Positions 47,650 through 57,300 of a stretch of DNA of 64,000 bases are shown here, piece by piece. Each line of letters starts with the position of its first letter. Position 1 is the first letter of the stretch. A program made the translations under genes and the position numbers. Location: the NCBI GenBank assembly GCA_017406925.1, contig JAFQXO010000011.1, forward strand, positions 1-64,000, written 5' to 3'. Under the pieces are notes generated by a model. It was not told the origin of the DNA, did not search any database, and was given only the letters and a program-made list of their open reading frames with translations. This DNA comes from Eubacterium sp. (GTDB taxonomy: Bacteria; Bacillota; Clostridia; Lachnospirales; Lachnospiraceae).

Positions 47650-48080
47650 TATTTCTTCTTATCCTTCTTTAAATCATCAGGTGAAACAATAGGCGACCAA
47701 CCTTCATCCTCACCTGGTGCTTTCTTTCTAGTAACATACTCGCCATTTTTCTTGGTAACTTTCTCGCCATTCTCGTCAGTCACATACTCCCAAGATTTAG
47801 ACTTTTTCTTACCTTTCTTGGCTGTCTCTTCCACAACCTTCACATTATCCCAAGCATTTTCTTTCTTGGATTTCTTAGACTGTTTTTTCTTCTTTGCCTT
47901 AGTAGTTTCATTCAGATTCTTAGTAGGTCCCATTGTGCCGGAGGCAACAGGTGTCTGAATCTGCGAACCTGTGCTAGTCTTGTTGTTTGATTTATTAATT
48001 GCAATGACTGTGATTACTATAGCGATAATAACTACTATCGCAATAGTCACAATAATAATCGCTTTTTTGTTGTTGTTCAT
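47649..48080 (-). CDS. Membrane-anchored lysine-rich protein
   Basis: 143 residues. One N-terminal transmembrane helix (about 8-30), a Thr/Gly linker, then a very basic outer region with the repeat-like stretch WEYVTDENGEKVTKKNGEYV. I know no family. It is translationally coupled to the CDF transporter through the shared TAATG, so a surface role beside metal export is possible but speculative. SD AGGAGG. Confidence 0.55.
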   Translation of the reverse strand: MNNNKKAIIIVTIAIVVIIAIVITVIAINKSNNKTSTGSQIQTPVASGTMGPTKNLNETTKAKKKKQSKKSKKENAWDNVKVVEETAKKGKKKSKSWEYVTDENGEKVTKKNGEYVTRKKAPGEDEGWSPIVSPDDLKKDKKK

Positions 48081-48193
48081 ATGAAACCTCCTAGTGTATT
48101 TGCCTTAAAATCCGTTATTTCCTTACATCGATTTTATACCTTTTGCACTCCTTATTCAACCGAAAAAAAGTGAAAATTTGGTGAATTTTTAGC

Positions 48194-48988
48194 CTATATT
48201 TCACCCTCAAGGTCATTTATTATGGCTGCAATCGCATGGTCTGTATTTGCCACTGTTATGCGGTCAGCGTGCGCCTTTACATGCTCTGGAGCATTGGCTA
48301 CTGCGTAGCCAATATCAGTCTCTTCCATAAGTGAAATGTCATTCTCGTAGTCGCCAACTCCGACAGTTGTGTGGATACCTCCGAGATGCTCTTTTAAGTA
48401 CTTTACAGCCAAACCCTTCGAACTAGTCTTAACCTGCATCTCAAGCCCCTCATTCCAACTCATATCAAATCTAAACTTGTCACCAAAAGTATCTGTCAGA
48501 TCTTTTTGCACATTGTGAATGATCTCTTTCGGCACGAATAAGAGTGACTTATATATTTGATCTGGCAATGGTTCAAACAACTCTTCCAAATATCCATCAC
48601 CTAACTTATGTCTTTCAAAACTATACGATACACTCTCCGAGATATTGTAGTTTGCCCAGCACTCTCTAACACCTGACCAATGCTCTGCGACATGCTTGAT
48701 AATATCCATAGCATCATACTTGCTGCCAAGCCAGTTCTTGACTATCTCATCTTTTTTCAAGTCATAAAGAAGCGTTCCACCGAGTGTAACTGCTGGTGCA
48801 TTTATATCTATCACATCCGTAAAGTTTTCCGAGAAACCCGGAAGCCTACCAGTCGCAAGTGTAAACAATCCACCCTCTTCTTGAAAGTGATTTATCGCAT
48901 CTATATTTTCTTTTGAAATCTTACCTGCTTCATACGTCAGCGTCCCATCGCAATCCGCACAAATCAAGTACCCATCGAATTTTCCCAT
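48194..48988 (-). CDS. Cof-type HAD phosphatase
   Basis: 264 residues. Motif I CADCDGTLTYE, motif II TLATGR, motif III Lys in SSKGLAVKYLKEHLGG and motif IV VGVGDYENDISLME; a C2 cap sits between II and III. Members dephosphorylate sugar phosphates, flavin or pyridoxal phosphates. In motif I the first Asp is in the ADCD form, still compatible with catalysis. No clear ribosome site before the ATG. Monocistronic between ppdK and the membrane protein. Confidence 0.85.
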   Translation of the reverse strand: MGKFDGYLICADCDGTLTYEAGKISKENIDAINHFQEEGGLFTLATGRLPGFSENFTDVIDINAPAVTLGGTLLYDLKKDEIVKNWLGSKYDAMDIIKHVAEHWSGVRECWANYNISESVSYSFERHKLGDGYLEELFEPLPDQIYKSLLFVPKEIIHNVQKDLTDTFGDKFRFDMSWNEGLEMQVKTSSKGLAVKYLKEHLGGIHTTVGVGDYENDISLMEETDIGYAVANAPEHVKAHADRITVANTDHAIAAIINDLEGEI

Positions 48989-49026
48989 GAAACAATTATA
49001 TCATATACCATAAAACTATGATGCAA

Positions 49027-49064
49027 CAAAAAAAAGACTGCTGCACATCAAGTGCAACAGTCTT
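49027..49064 (-). terminator. Terminator after ppdK
   Basis: Arms AAGACTG-CTGCAC / GTGCAA-CAGTCTT with one mismatch, T-run on the minus side, 24 bases past the stop. Confidence 0.8.
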
Positions 49065-49087
49065 AATATTTGTAAGTCAACTATATC

Positions 49088-51727
49088 TTATAGTTCGCCC
49101 TTCTTAGCTTTGATAGCTGCCTGTGCTGCCGCAAGTCTTGCGATAGGCACACGGAATGGTGAACATGATACATAGTCTAAGCCAATCTTGTGGCAGAACT
49201 CAACTGATGAAGGATCTCCACCGTGCTCTCCACAGATACCGCAGTGAAGGTCTGGACGAGTCTTCTTACCTCTCTCAACTGCGATTTCCATAAGCTGACC
49301 AACACCTGTAACATCAAGTCTTGCAAATGGATCTGACTCGAAAATCTTATTAGCATAGTATGCATCCATGAACTTACCTGAGTCATCACGTGAGAAACCG
49401 AATGTCATCTGTGTAAGGTCATTAGTACCGAAGCAGAAGAATTCAGCATCCTTAGCAATCTCATCAGCTGTGAGTGCAGCTCTAGGAATCTCGATCATAG
49501 TACCAACCTCGTACTTAAGGTCTGAACCAGCAGCCTCAATCTCAGCGTCAGCTACTTCTACTACGATGTCCTTAACGAACTTCATCTCTTTCTGCTCTGT
49601 TGTAAGTGGAATCATAATTTCTGGTTTAAGATCCCAATCTGGATGTGCTTTCTTTACATTGATAGCGGCACGGATAACTGCCTTAGTCTGCATCTTAGCA
49701 ATCTCTGGATAAGTAACTGCAAGACGGCATCCTCTGTGTCCCATCATTGGGTTGAACTCGTGCAAGCCATCAATCATTTCTTTAATCTCTTCTACAGTCT
49801 TGCCCTTGGCATCCGCCAATTTCTTGATATCTTCCTCTGTGTTAGGAACAAACTCATGCAATGGTGGATCAAGGAATCTGATAGTTACTGGATTTCCTTC
49901 AAGTGCCTCATAAAGTGCCTCGAAGTCACCCTGCTGGAATGGAAGAATGTTCTCAAGAGCTTCTTCTCTCTCCTCAACTGTATCTGAACAAATCATTTCT
50001 CTAAACTTAGCAATTCTGTCTTCCTCGAAGAACATATGCTCTGTACGGCAAAGTCCGATACCCTCAGCGCCAAGATCTCTAGCCTGCTTAGCGTCTGCTG
50101 GTGTATCAGCATTAGTACGAACCTTAAGAGTTCTCAACTCATCTGCCCAAGCCATAACACGACCGAAGTCTCCACCTACTGAAGCTTCATTAGTCTTGAT
50201 ATCGCCCTTGTAAATCTTACCTGTAGTACCATCAAGTGAGATGTAATCTCCCTCTTTGAATGTATATCCGCCAAGGCTGAACTCCTTAGCATCTTCGTCG
50301 ATAGAAATCTCTCCACAACCAGATACACAGCATGTTCCCATACCACGTGCAACTACGGCTGCGTGTGATGTCATACCACCGCGAACTGTCAAAATACCCT
50401 CAGCTGCGTGCATACCTTCGATATCCTCAGGTGATGTCTCAAGACGAACAAGAATAACTCTCTCGCCTGCTTCGCCAGCTGCTTTGGCATCATCAGCTGT
50501 AAAGTAAACTTTACCTGCTGCAGCACCAGGAGATGCTGGAAGCGCCTCACCGATAACCTCGCCGTTAGCAAGTGCATCAGGGTCAAATGTTGGGTGAAGT
50601 AACTGATCAAGTGACTTCGCCTCAATACGCTCAACTGCTTCCTCAGGAGTGATCTGACCCTCATCTACAAGGTCACATGCAATCTTGATAGCCGCTGGAG
50701 CTGTACGCTTACCATTACGAGTCTGAAGGAAGTAAAGCTTTCCTTCCTCGATAGTAAACTCCATATCCTGCATATCATGGAAGTGATTCTCAAGGTTCTG
50801 AGCAATCTCCATGAACTGCTTATAAACTTCAGGCATAGCCTCTTCCAATGTTGAAATAGGCTGTGGTGTACGAACGCCGGCAACAACGTCCTCGCCTTGC
50901 GCGTTAAGAAGGTACTCACCAAAGATACCCTTTGCACCAGTAGATGGGTTACGAGTAAATGCAACACCAGTACCTGATGTGTCACCTTTGTTACCAAATA
51001 CCATAGTCTGAACGTTAACCGCTGTACCCCAGTCACCTGGAATATCATTCATTCTTCTATATACGATAGCTCTAGGATTGTCCCATGATCTAAATACGGC
51101 CTTAACCGCACCCATAAGCTGTTCCTTAGGGTCCTGTGGGAACTCCTCACCATCCATAGCATCTTTATAGATAGCCTTGAACTTAGAAACCAAAGTCTTA
51201 AGATCATCTACGTCCATATCAACGTCATACTCGATGCCCTTAGCTTCCTTGACTTCGTCAATAACTTTCTCAAAGAATCCCTTGTCCACTTCCATAACAA
51301 CGTCAGCGTACATCTGGATAAATCTTCTGTATGAATCATAGGCAAATCTAGGATTACCAGTCTTCTTAGCGAATCCCTCTACTGCCACGTCGTTCAATCC
51401 AAGGTTCAAAATAGTATCCATCATACCAGGCATAGAAGCTCTAGCACCTGAACGAACTGATACCAATAGTGGATCCTCAGTATCACCAAATTTCTTACCG
51501 TTGTGTTCCTCTAACCAAGCAAGTGCCTCAAAGATCTGTTTCTCAACTTCCTCTGAAATCTGCTCGCCACAGTTATAATAATCTGTACATGCTTCAGTAG
51601 TAACTGTGAAACCCTGTGGAATAGGCATTCCTAAGCCTGTCATCTCAGCAAGGTTACATCCTTTACCACCAAGAAGGTTTCTCATAGAAGCGTCACCTTC
51701 ATTGAATTTGTAAACCCATTTTGCCAT
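49088..51727 (-). CDS. ppdK: Pyruvate phosphate dikinase
   Basis: Interconverts pyruvate, ATP and Pi with phosphoenolpyruvate, AMP and PPi; in clostridia it often works glycolytically with PPi. It has 879 residues, full length. N-terminal ATP-grasp (GGKGCNLAEM, SVRSGARASMPGMMDTILNL), central phosphohistidine domain (GGMTSHAAVVARGMGTCC, catalytic His near 455) and PEP/pyruvate barrel (TEHMFFEEDRI; CGICGEHGGDPSS with the catalytic Cys). AGGAGG ribosome site. The promoter carries a dyad near its start that could be an operator. Confidence 0.96.
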   Translation of the reverse strand: MAKWVYKFNEGDASMRNLLGGKGCNLAEMTGLGMPIPQGFTVTTEACTDYYNCGEQISEEVEKQIFEALAWLEEHNGKKFGDTEDPLLVSVRSGARASMPGMMDTILNLGLNDVAVEGFAKKTGNPRFAYDSYRRFIQMYADVVMEVDKGFFEKVIDEVKEAKGIEYDVDMDVDDLKTLVSKFKAIYKDAMDGEEFPQDPKEQLMGAVKAVFRSWDNPRAIVYRRMNDIPGDWGTAVNVQTMVFGNKGDTSGTGVAFTRNPSTGAKGIFGEYLLNAQGEDVVAGVRTPQPISTLEEAMPEVYKQFMEIAQNLENHFHDMQDMEFTIEEGKLYFLQTRNGKRTAPAAIKIACDLVDEGQITPEEAVERIEAKSLDQLLHPTFDPDALANGEVIGEALPASPGAAAGKVYFTADDAKAAGEAGERVILVRLETSPEDIEGMHAAEGILTVRGGMTSHAAVVARGMGTCCVSGCGEISIDEDAKEFSLGGYTFKEGDYISLDGTTGKIYKGDIKTNEASVGGDFGRVMAWADELRTLKVRTNADTPADAKQARDLGAEGIGLCRTEHMFFEEDRIAKFREMICSDTVEEREEALENILPFQQGDFEALYEALEGNPVTIRFLDPPLHEFVPNTEEDIKKLADAKGKTVEEIKEMIDGLHEFNPMMGHRGCRLAVTYPEIAKMQTKAVIRAAINVKKAHPDWDLKPEIMIPLTTEQKEMKFVKDIVVEVADAEIEAAGSDLKYEVGTMIEIPRAALTADEIAKDAEFFCFGTNDLTQMTFGFSRDDSGKFMDAYYANKIFESDPFARLDVTGVGQLMEIAVERGKKTRPDLHCGICGEHGGDPSSVEFCHKIGLDYVSCSPFRVPIARLAAAQAAIKAKKGEL

Positions 51728-51756
51728 TTATTTTTCCTCCTAAATATTGAATAAAA

Positions 51757-51772
51757 GGCGCATATTTACGCC
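51757..51772 (-). promoter_or_regulatory. Dyad in the ppdK leader
   Basis: GGCGCATATTTACGCC, an imperfect palindrome about 10-25 bases past the -10 element. It could be a repressor site; no known operator matches. Confidence 0.35.
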
Positions 51773-51781
51773 ACCTGCGTC

Positions 51782-51809
51782 ATTATAACACACCCAAATC
51801 ATTTTGCAA
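51782..51809 (-). promoter_or_regulatory. Promoter for ppdK
   Basis: TTGCAA (51804-51809), 16-base spacer ending in TGT, TATAAT (51782-51787) on the minus strand. Confidence 0.65.
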
Positions 51810-51846
51810 CATTATATAAGAAAAAACTCGTAAAAACACAAAAAAA

Positions 51847-51883
51847 AATGAAATAGGACCGATGCCATCTGCATCGGTCCTAT
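51847..51883 (-). terminator. Terminator after the 723-residue surface protein
   Basis: Arms ATAGGACCGATGC / GCATCGGTCCTAT (51853-51883), then a T-rich stretch on the minus side, about 50 bases past the stop. Confidence 0.85.
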
Positions 51884-51931
51884 CAATTGGGTTTTACCCC
51901 TGCTCTTGATAAAGAGTTTATTTCATTCTAC

Positions 51932-54103
51932 TTAATGAAGTATATTAGGCGTTTCTGGATCAGTAAATGCATCAATCTCAGTAAATGTGATATCAACATC
52001 TGAGATGATTGTTCCTGCTGGGAATCCACCTACATCTGTAACAGTAGTTGTAGTATCCTTATACTGTCCCAAATACTTAATGTGAAGTCTTGATCTACAA
52101 TCATTGTCCGACCCAGTTTTATCGCCAAATGGATAAACATTAAATCTGCCTGGACAAATTACAATTGATGGATCTGCACCTGGGTTGGATATATATTTAC
52201 TTTTATCATAAGTAAACTCGATACTATGTGAATTTCCACCTGCCACTGCATCAAAGTCATAAACCAAATCATGTCCTGGTTGGAAATACTCACTACCTGC
52301 TGCACAATTTCCTTCAGTCTTGATTCTCATAATACCAGATTTTGTAGTATTGTAAGTAATTGTCAGTCTATACTTTCTACCATCTTCTAATCTAGAATAA
52401 GCTTCAGCATTAGGTAATTTCATTTGGATACCCCAATTCCAATTCCATACTCCATCTGTTCTACGCTCAGCACCAGGATTATCTACTCTTACCATCATCT
52501 CGTCATTATTATTTCCTTTGTAACTAGCTGCTGCTTGCTTACCTTCAATTTGTTCATTGTAGTGTGAAGAATTATGAATCTTCCAATCTCCTACAGGAAC
52601 ATAAGTACCTTCATCCACTCCTGCTCCACTATTCCAAGAATCTGGAACTTTTCTAAATCCGATATATAGGTTTCCATTCCAACCATATTCAACTGTTTGA
52701 CTTGAATCTCTATAGAATGGATTTTGAGCAGTTTGCAAAATGCTGTTATTCAATATTTTCGTAAATAAATAATTGTGGCTAGTTATGTTCTTACACATAC
52801 TAGTAGAATAAAGCTTGTTCGCAATCTCAGCTACTGATGTATAAGCTGTGCTCTTACCATAGATAATAGTTCCAGCAGCATCGTTTGCTACTACAAATGG
52901 ACGTACCCAAAGTGTATTCGCCATCTGTTCATTCATACCTTGCATTGTGAATGCGTAGTAAACATTATCTGTATCGCCCGCTTTATAATCTGAAAGAATA
53001 CCATCATCATCGGCCACATAACCATATGTCCTATTATTTCCCTGATATGTTCTGTATCCTGTATATTTATATTGCTGTCCTGTCACAGGTGTTTCATTTA
53101 ACAATGTATAACTAGCGTCAAGTACATTTGTACCATTCTTATCTCTAGTGTTCGTATCTAGAGCATAAATGGTTCCAACATCTTTAATAGTATATGTCTT
53201 TCCTCCAACCTTTACTGTACCATTTTTCTTTGGGGCTTTACACACTGTTCTGAATGCTATGTTATTCTTTTCTGTCTCTGTGGCATCATCAGGATAATTA
53301 GATCTAATTTGAAATCCTTCAATAGATATTTCAGAACTATATTTAACACCAATCGATGTCGTTAACGTTGTAGTTGGTCCATCAGATTCAATATTCAAAT
53401 AGAATCCTACTACCTTAACAGTATGTGTTCCTGCGTCTATATTATTGACAACTGCGCTAGTACCTCTAAGATTACCTTTTTTCATGTCGCCGTCTACATA
53501 AACTCTGAAAACTTGATCTTGCGGTGTAGCAGCGCCAGGTGTCCAATTTACAATAATGCTTCCAGGTACTCCGGCCTGCGCGTATGCATCAACTTCCGTT
53601 GGAGCCACTACAGCTCCAGCTCTATATACTATTGTTACATACTCACTACCTTTAGTTATTTTTACTGTATTGTATCCTGTTGTAAATCCTGCGCTATGCG
53701 TTGAATCTACATGGATAACTGTTGGCGTAAATTCCTGTATAGGTCCTGTTTGGGAGTTGTAATCAATTCCATTAACCGTCACTGAATCAGGTGAAACATA
53801 TGGACTTGAAGCTCCCCAAGAAATATTTGCATAATGTGGATTATATGTATTTATAGTCCAATTATTCATCGCATCAGCATACATGTTCGGAGTAGATTCA
53901 TCCTCGCATATAGCATATGCCATAGGAACTGCATTTTGGTTATCGCTAGTTGGAATTGCTTGAGTGCTTGTATAATTCAAATCTGCATAACTAGAATCTG
54001 CCTTAACATCTTTTTCCGTTATAGCAGTGTATGTAGCAAAAGAGCTTATTACTAAAGCCATGATACATACTATAGCTATTAACCCTCTGTTTCTTTTCTT
54101 CAT
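51932..54103 (-). CDS. Secreted multidomain surface protein (723 aa)
   Basis: Signal peptide about 1-35. Residues about 85-163 form an Ig-like/IPT-type segment (ISWGASSPYVSPDSVTVNG), 165-252 an Fn3 domain (VDAYAQAGVPGSIIVNWTPG) and 258-455 a module shared with the 2167-residue protein of this locus (GFQIRSN, FRTVCKAPKK, YALDTN, TSVAEIANKLY, HNYLFTKILN). Residues about 500-720 form a jelly-roll, carbohydrate-binding-like domain (PVGDWKIHNSS; RKYRLTITYNTTKSGIMRI). No catalytic domain, dockerin, sortase or S-layer motif is visible. It probably binds a glycan or a partner outside the cell (inference). SD AAAGGAG; it begins 13 bases after the peptide gene. Confidence 0.7.
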   Translation of the reverse strand: MKKRNRGLIAIVCIMALVISSFATYTAITEKDVKADSSYADLNYTSTQAIPTSDNQNAVPMAYAICEDESTPNMYADAMNNWTINTYNPHYANISWGASSPYVSPDSVTVNGIDYNSQTGPIQEFTPTVIHVDSTHSAGFTTGYNTVKITKGSEYVTIVYRAGAVVAPTEVDAYAQAGVPGSIIVNWTPGAATPQDQVFRVYVDGDMKKGNLRGTSAVVNNIDAGTHTVKVVGFYLNIESDGPTTTLTTSIGVKYSSEISIEGFQIRSNYPDDATETEKNNIAFRTVCKAPKKNGTVKVGGKTYTIKDVGTIYALDTNTRDKNGTNVLDASYTLLNETPVTGQQYKYTGYRTYQGNNRTYGYVADDDGILSDYKAGDTDNVYYAFTMQGMNEQMANTLWVRPFVVANDAAGTIIYGKSTAYTSVAEIANKLYSTSMCKNITSHNYLFTKILNNSILQTAQNPFYRDSSQTVEYGWNGNLYIGFRKVPDSWNSGAGVDEGTYVPVGDWKIHNSSHYNEQIEGKQAAASYKGNNNDEMMVRVDNPGAERRTDGVWNWNWGIQMKLPNAEAYSRLEDGRKYRLTITYNTTKSGIMRIKTEGNCAAGSEYFQPGHDLVYDFDAVAGGNSHSIEFTYDKSKYISNPGADPSIVICPGRFNVYPFGDKTGSDNDCRSRLHIKYLGQYKDTTTTVTDVGGFPAGTIISDVDITFTEIDAFTDPETPNILH

Positions 54104-54116
54104 AATAAACTCCTTT

Positions 54117-54281
54117 CTACCAATCTCCCCAAGGAATATCTGTCATTGTTTCATCTGGATCAGATGTAGTCCACGGATTTGTGATAATATTTCCTGGATC
54201 CGTAGGACTTCCCACCAAAACTGCTTGTTCGAACTCGAACTTTGTAACCTCTAATTCTGGCGCATTGTATAATTTCTTCAT
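54117..54281 (-). CDS. 54-residue peptide of the MKKxYxxPxLEV type
   Basis: Small gene between two very large surface-protein genes. The ATG at 54281 follows AGAGGAG at a good distance; a start 17 codons further up lacks such a site. The product begins MKKLYNAPELEVTKFEFE, then AVLVGS, a Thr/Pro/Asp/Asn-rich middle and an acidic, Trp-ended tail (ETMTDIPWGDW). There is no signal peptide and no Cys. Similar N-termini occur in short, poorly described peptides of gut anaerobes (from memory, unverified). The function is unknown; a peptide signal, a processed precursor or an intracellular partner are all open. Confidence 0.6.
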   Translation of the reverse strand: MKKLYNAPELEVTKFEFEQAVLVGSPTDPGNIITNPWTTSDPDETMTDIPWGDW

Positions 54282-54332
54282 TGTAAATCTCCTCTTATAT
54301 CTATAAATTAGTGTTTTAAATACTTTTTTCAT

Positions 54333-54364
54333 GTATCAGCCAGACAAATGTATCTGGCTGATAC
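54333..54364. other. 12-bp intercistronic hairpin without a T-run on the coding side
   Basis: Perfect arms GTATCAGCCAGA / TCTGGCTGATAC with an 8-base loop, 20 bases past the stop of the 2167-residue gene. Minus-strand transcripts meet A-rich, not T-rich, sequence after it, so it does not look like a terminator for the upstream gene. It may be a processing or mRNA-stability element. Confidence 0.6.
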
Positions 54365-54384
54365 TTATTATTTTTACGCCCGAA

Positions 54385-57300
54385 TTATTCGGTTCCGTAA
54401 TCTTTATCTAGGTTGCTATCCCATGAGTACTCTACCTTCTTATAGTAGCCTGTATCATGAGGTACCTCACCATAAATCCAATCATTTACTGATTCGTAGT
54501 TTGTACTACTATTTTCCTTAGAAGCATTTAATGCTGTCAAGAAGGAATTATATCCACCTGCCTTATCTAGCCTAATACTCCTAAACTCACGATCATGCGT
54601 GTATGTATATCCATTATATGTATATGCGCTTTGTATTACTTGCTCATCAGATGCTGGCTCTCCAGAAATCTCGTATGTATCTCCTTCGCCATTCTTCTTA
54701 ACACGCTTAATATTATCAGCATACAAGTAGACCATAGCATCATACTGACCGCCGGTCTTTCCTTCTGGGTCAGAACATAATGCATAGAATGTCATATCTT
54801 GATATACATTATTAGCATATCTATAATTTGGTGAACTACTACTTGGCATCTGTCCGTGAGCATTTAGTTTCCTCATCATAGTCTGACCAATACTTTTAGC
54901 ATTATGCTTCATAGAAACAATGTTTAGAACGTTATCATATAAGTAGTCATGTCCCTCTGATGAAGGCATCTTCTTGTTTTTGTACAAGTCTTCAGCAATG
55001 TCATATAGACTTGTCGAATAAACATCCTTTGGATATACGATGTAATCTGTTCCACCAACTGTAAACTTTAAGTAAGATCTGAATGTATATACTGTCTCAT
55101 ACTGATCTGTAGTATAGAACAAATCTTTAAGCGTTAATGCGAAGAAGAAACTATTGTCCTTGTTGTAAGTGGAGCCTTCCTTTGTAGTCCATTCGGTAAT
55201 ATCCACTTGGTTATTTGCCTTTAGAGTCTTAATGTATTCATTATCTTGAGCTCCGGCAAATGTCATTAGTTCATCTTCGTTCTTACTTGTCAATCCAGCC
55301 TTATCATGAAGTGCAAATACGAATCCATACTCGAAGTTGTTTGCTTGAGCAGTGTATGTTCCCACAGGAACGTCAAGCCTATTACCTTCTTCATCGTATG
55401 CGTAATCGCCTTCTTTAACAACTACCTGCTTGTTAGCTCTACATACTGTTCTGTATGATGGATTGAATTCTGATGGTCCACCAGGATTTTTGTTCGAGTT
55501 GAGCTGGAATCCAAGCACAGCAGTGTCATCTGCCAACTGTGTACTTACTTCCTTAGTAAATGTAAAACTGTTGTTTGTATAATCTTTCTCTCTGATTATC
55601 TTAGTCTCATTAATCTGACACTTGATAGTGTAAACACCTTCTTGCTCTACTCTCCAAGCATCAATGTTAGGTGTCTTATTGGCTGGTGTTGTTTGATCAT
55701 CAAATACTTCATTTGGATCCAATACTACAGCATCTCGTGGTATTGGCTGCAATGGATCTGGGCATAGATACTTGTAGTTCTTCCAAGTTCCCTGTCTAGC
55801 TGTCAAGTAAATGAACTTCTGGTTTTCATCACTAGCTATAACTTTACCAGTACCAACGTTCTTGATAGTCATCTTAATGATGTTATTTGTATTTGCGTGA
55901 GCAATTCCATCTACTCTAGCATCTATAATCTGGAAGTCTGCTAAAGCAGTTGCTCTTGTTAATTTTGTTCCATGATCAGAGGAACTTGTATATCTATCAT
56001 ATAGTTCAACTTCTGTATCATTATCTGGATAGAAAGGACTTGGGAATGTATATGAACTCTGTCCTGTAACATCGATAATCTTTTGCTCTCCAAATGATAC
56101 GTAAACAAGTTTTGTAGCTCCTGAAACTCCTGACATTCCACTCCAGTCAGCAACAACGTCAGTGCCATTATTTGTAAGTGGCATTGTAGGAGCACCATTT
56201 CTAACTGATACGTTGAAGTTAGAAAGTACAACATTACTTTCTCCTAGCCATCCTAAACCTGCTGTAATGTCATATCCATCTTTGTAGATAAATGTTATTT
56301 CAAACTCATTGCCAGTAAGTGCAATGCTATTTGGTTCTCCACTATTGTAATCCGAGAAGCGGATTCCCTTATTGCCATCAGTAGTTATAGCTACATTTGA
56401 ATCAAATGTAATAGTAGCTACATACTCATTACCTTCTACAAAGTTAACTCCGTAGTCACCTTCGGCAAAGTTCGTCTTCAAATATGGAACCCAAGGATCA
56501 GTGAAACCGTCCTGAACTCTAACATCACAGCTTCCAGTTCCACTAGTCTGGCTTGGCTTATACTGCATTGCTCCGCCGTCTTTGTCGATGAACTCATATT
56601 TTCCGTCTCTAACTTCTTGTGTCTGATCTACAGCTCTCCAAACTTCATCAAATGTATAATGTGTTCCGTCTGAATCTACTGATAATCTTTCATTACCAGA
56701 TGGCCACTGGCAAATCCAATATAGTCTTGCTGTGGTTGCATCGTCTGGAATTGTAACCTCACCTTCAAATGAAACTTTTCCGTTCGCATCGCATGTGTCA
56801 TAAGCAAGCTCGGCGTCTGTTCCATTATCATACAAGATATGTAAGTAAACTCTATTCTGATTATCAGTTGGGTTAGTTACAGGTACAGTTCTATGGAAAC
56901 TAATATCGTATGAGTAAACCGATCCTGGATAAACAGTCTTTTCATTTGTTCCAACAAAGAACTGTCCCCATTGACCAGTCCATTCTGTCCAATTTAGCCA
57001 ATTTACTTTCAATGCGAAATTAGCTGATGTATCAGTTGAATAATATCCAGCTTGATCTGCTGGTAGGTGATATCCATAATCTCCAACATCATGCCATCCG
57101 CCATCTGCTGTTCCTGCTGTCCAGTGTTCTAATACTGTTACTGAGAATTCAATTCCTGAAATCTCTGAATTTGCTGTTAATTCTCCTAATACTAAGTCCG
57201 TATACTCATTAGCATCAGCAGTGTAATAATCGAAGTCTACGTAGAAACTATCTTTGTTTGCTCCTGTCATATTAGGCACTACTGTATGTTTAGTATTTGT

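Noticed and set aside
54117..54332. 71-residue start for the small peptide
   Set aside because: The upstream start begins at the base of the intercistronic hairpin without a ribosome site, while the internal ATG has AGAGGAG at the right distance.
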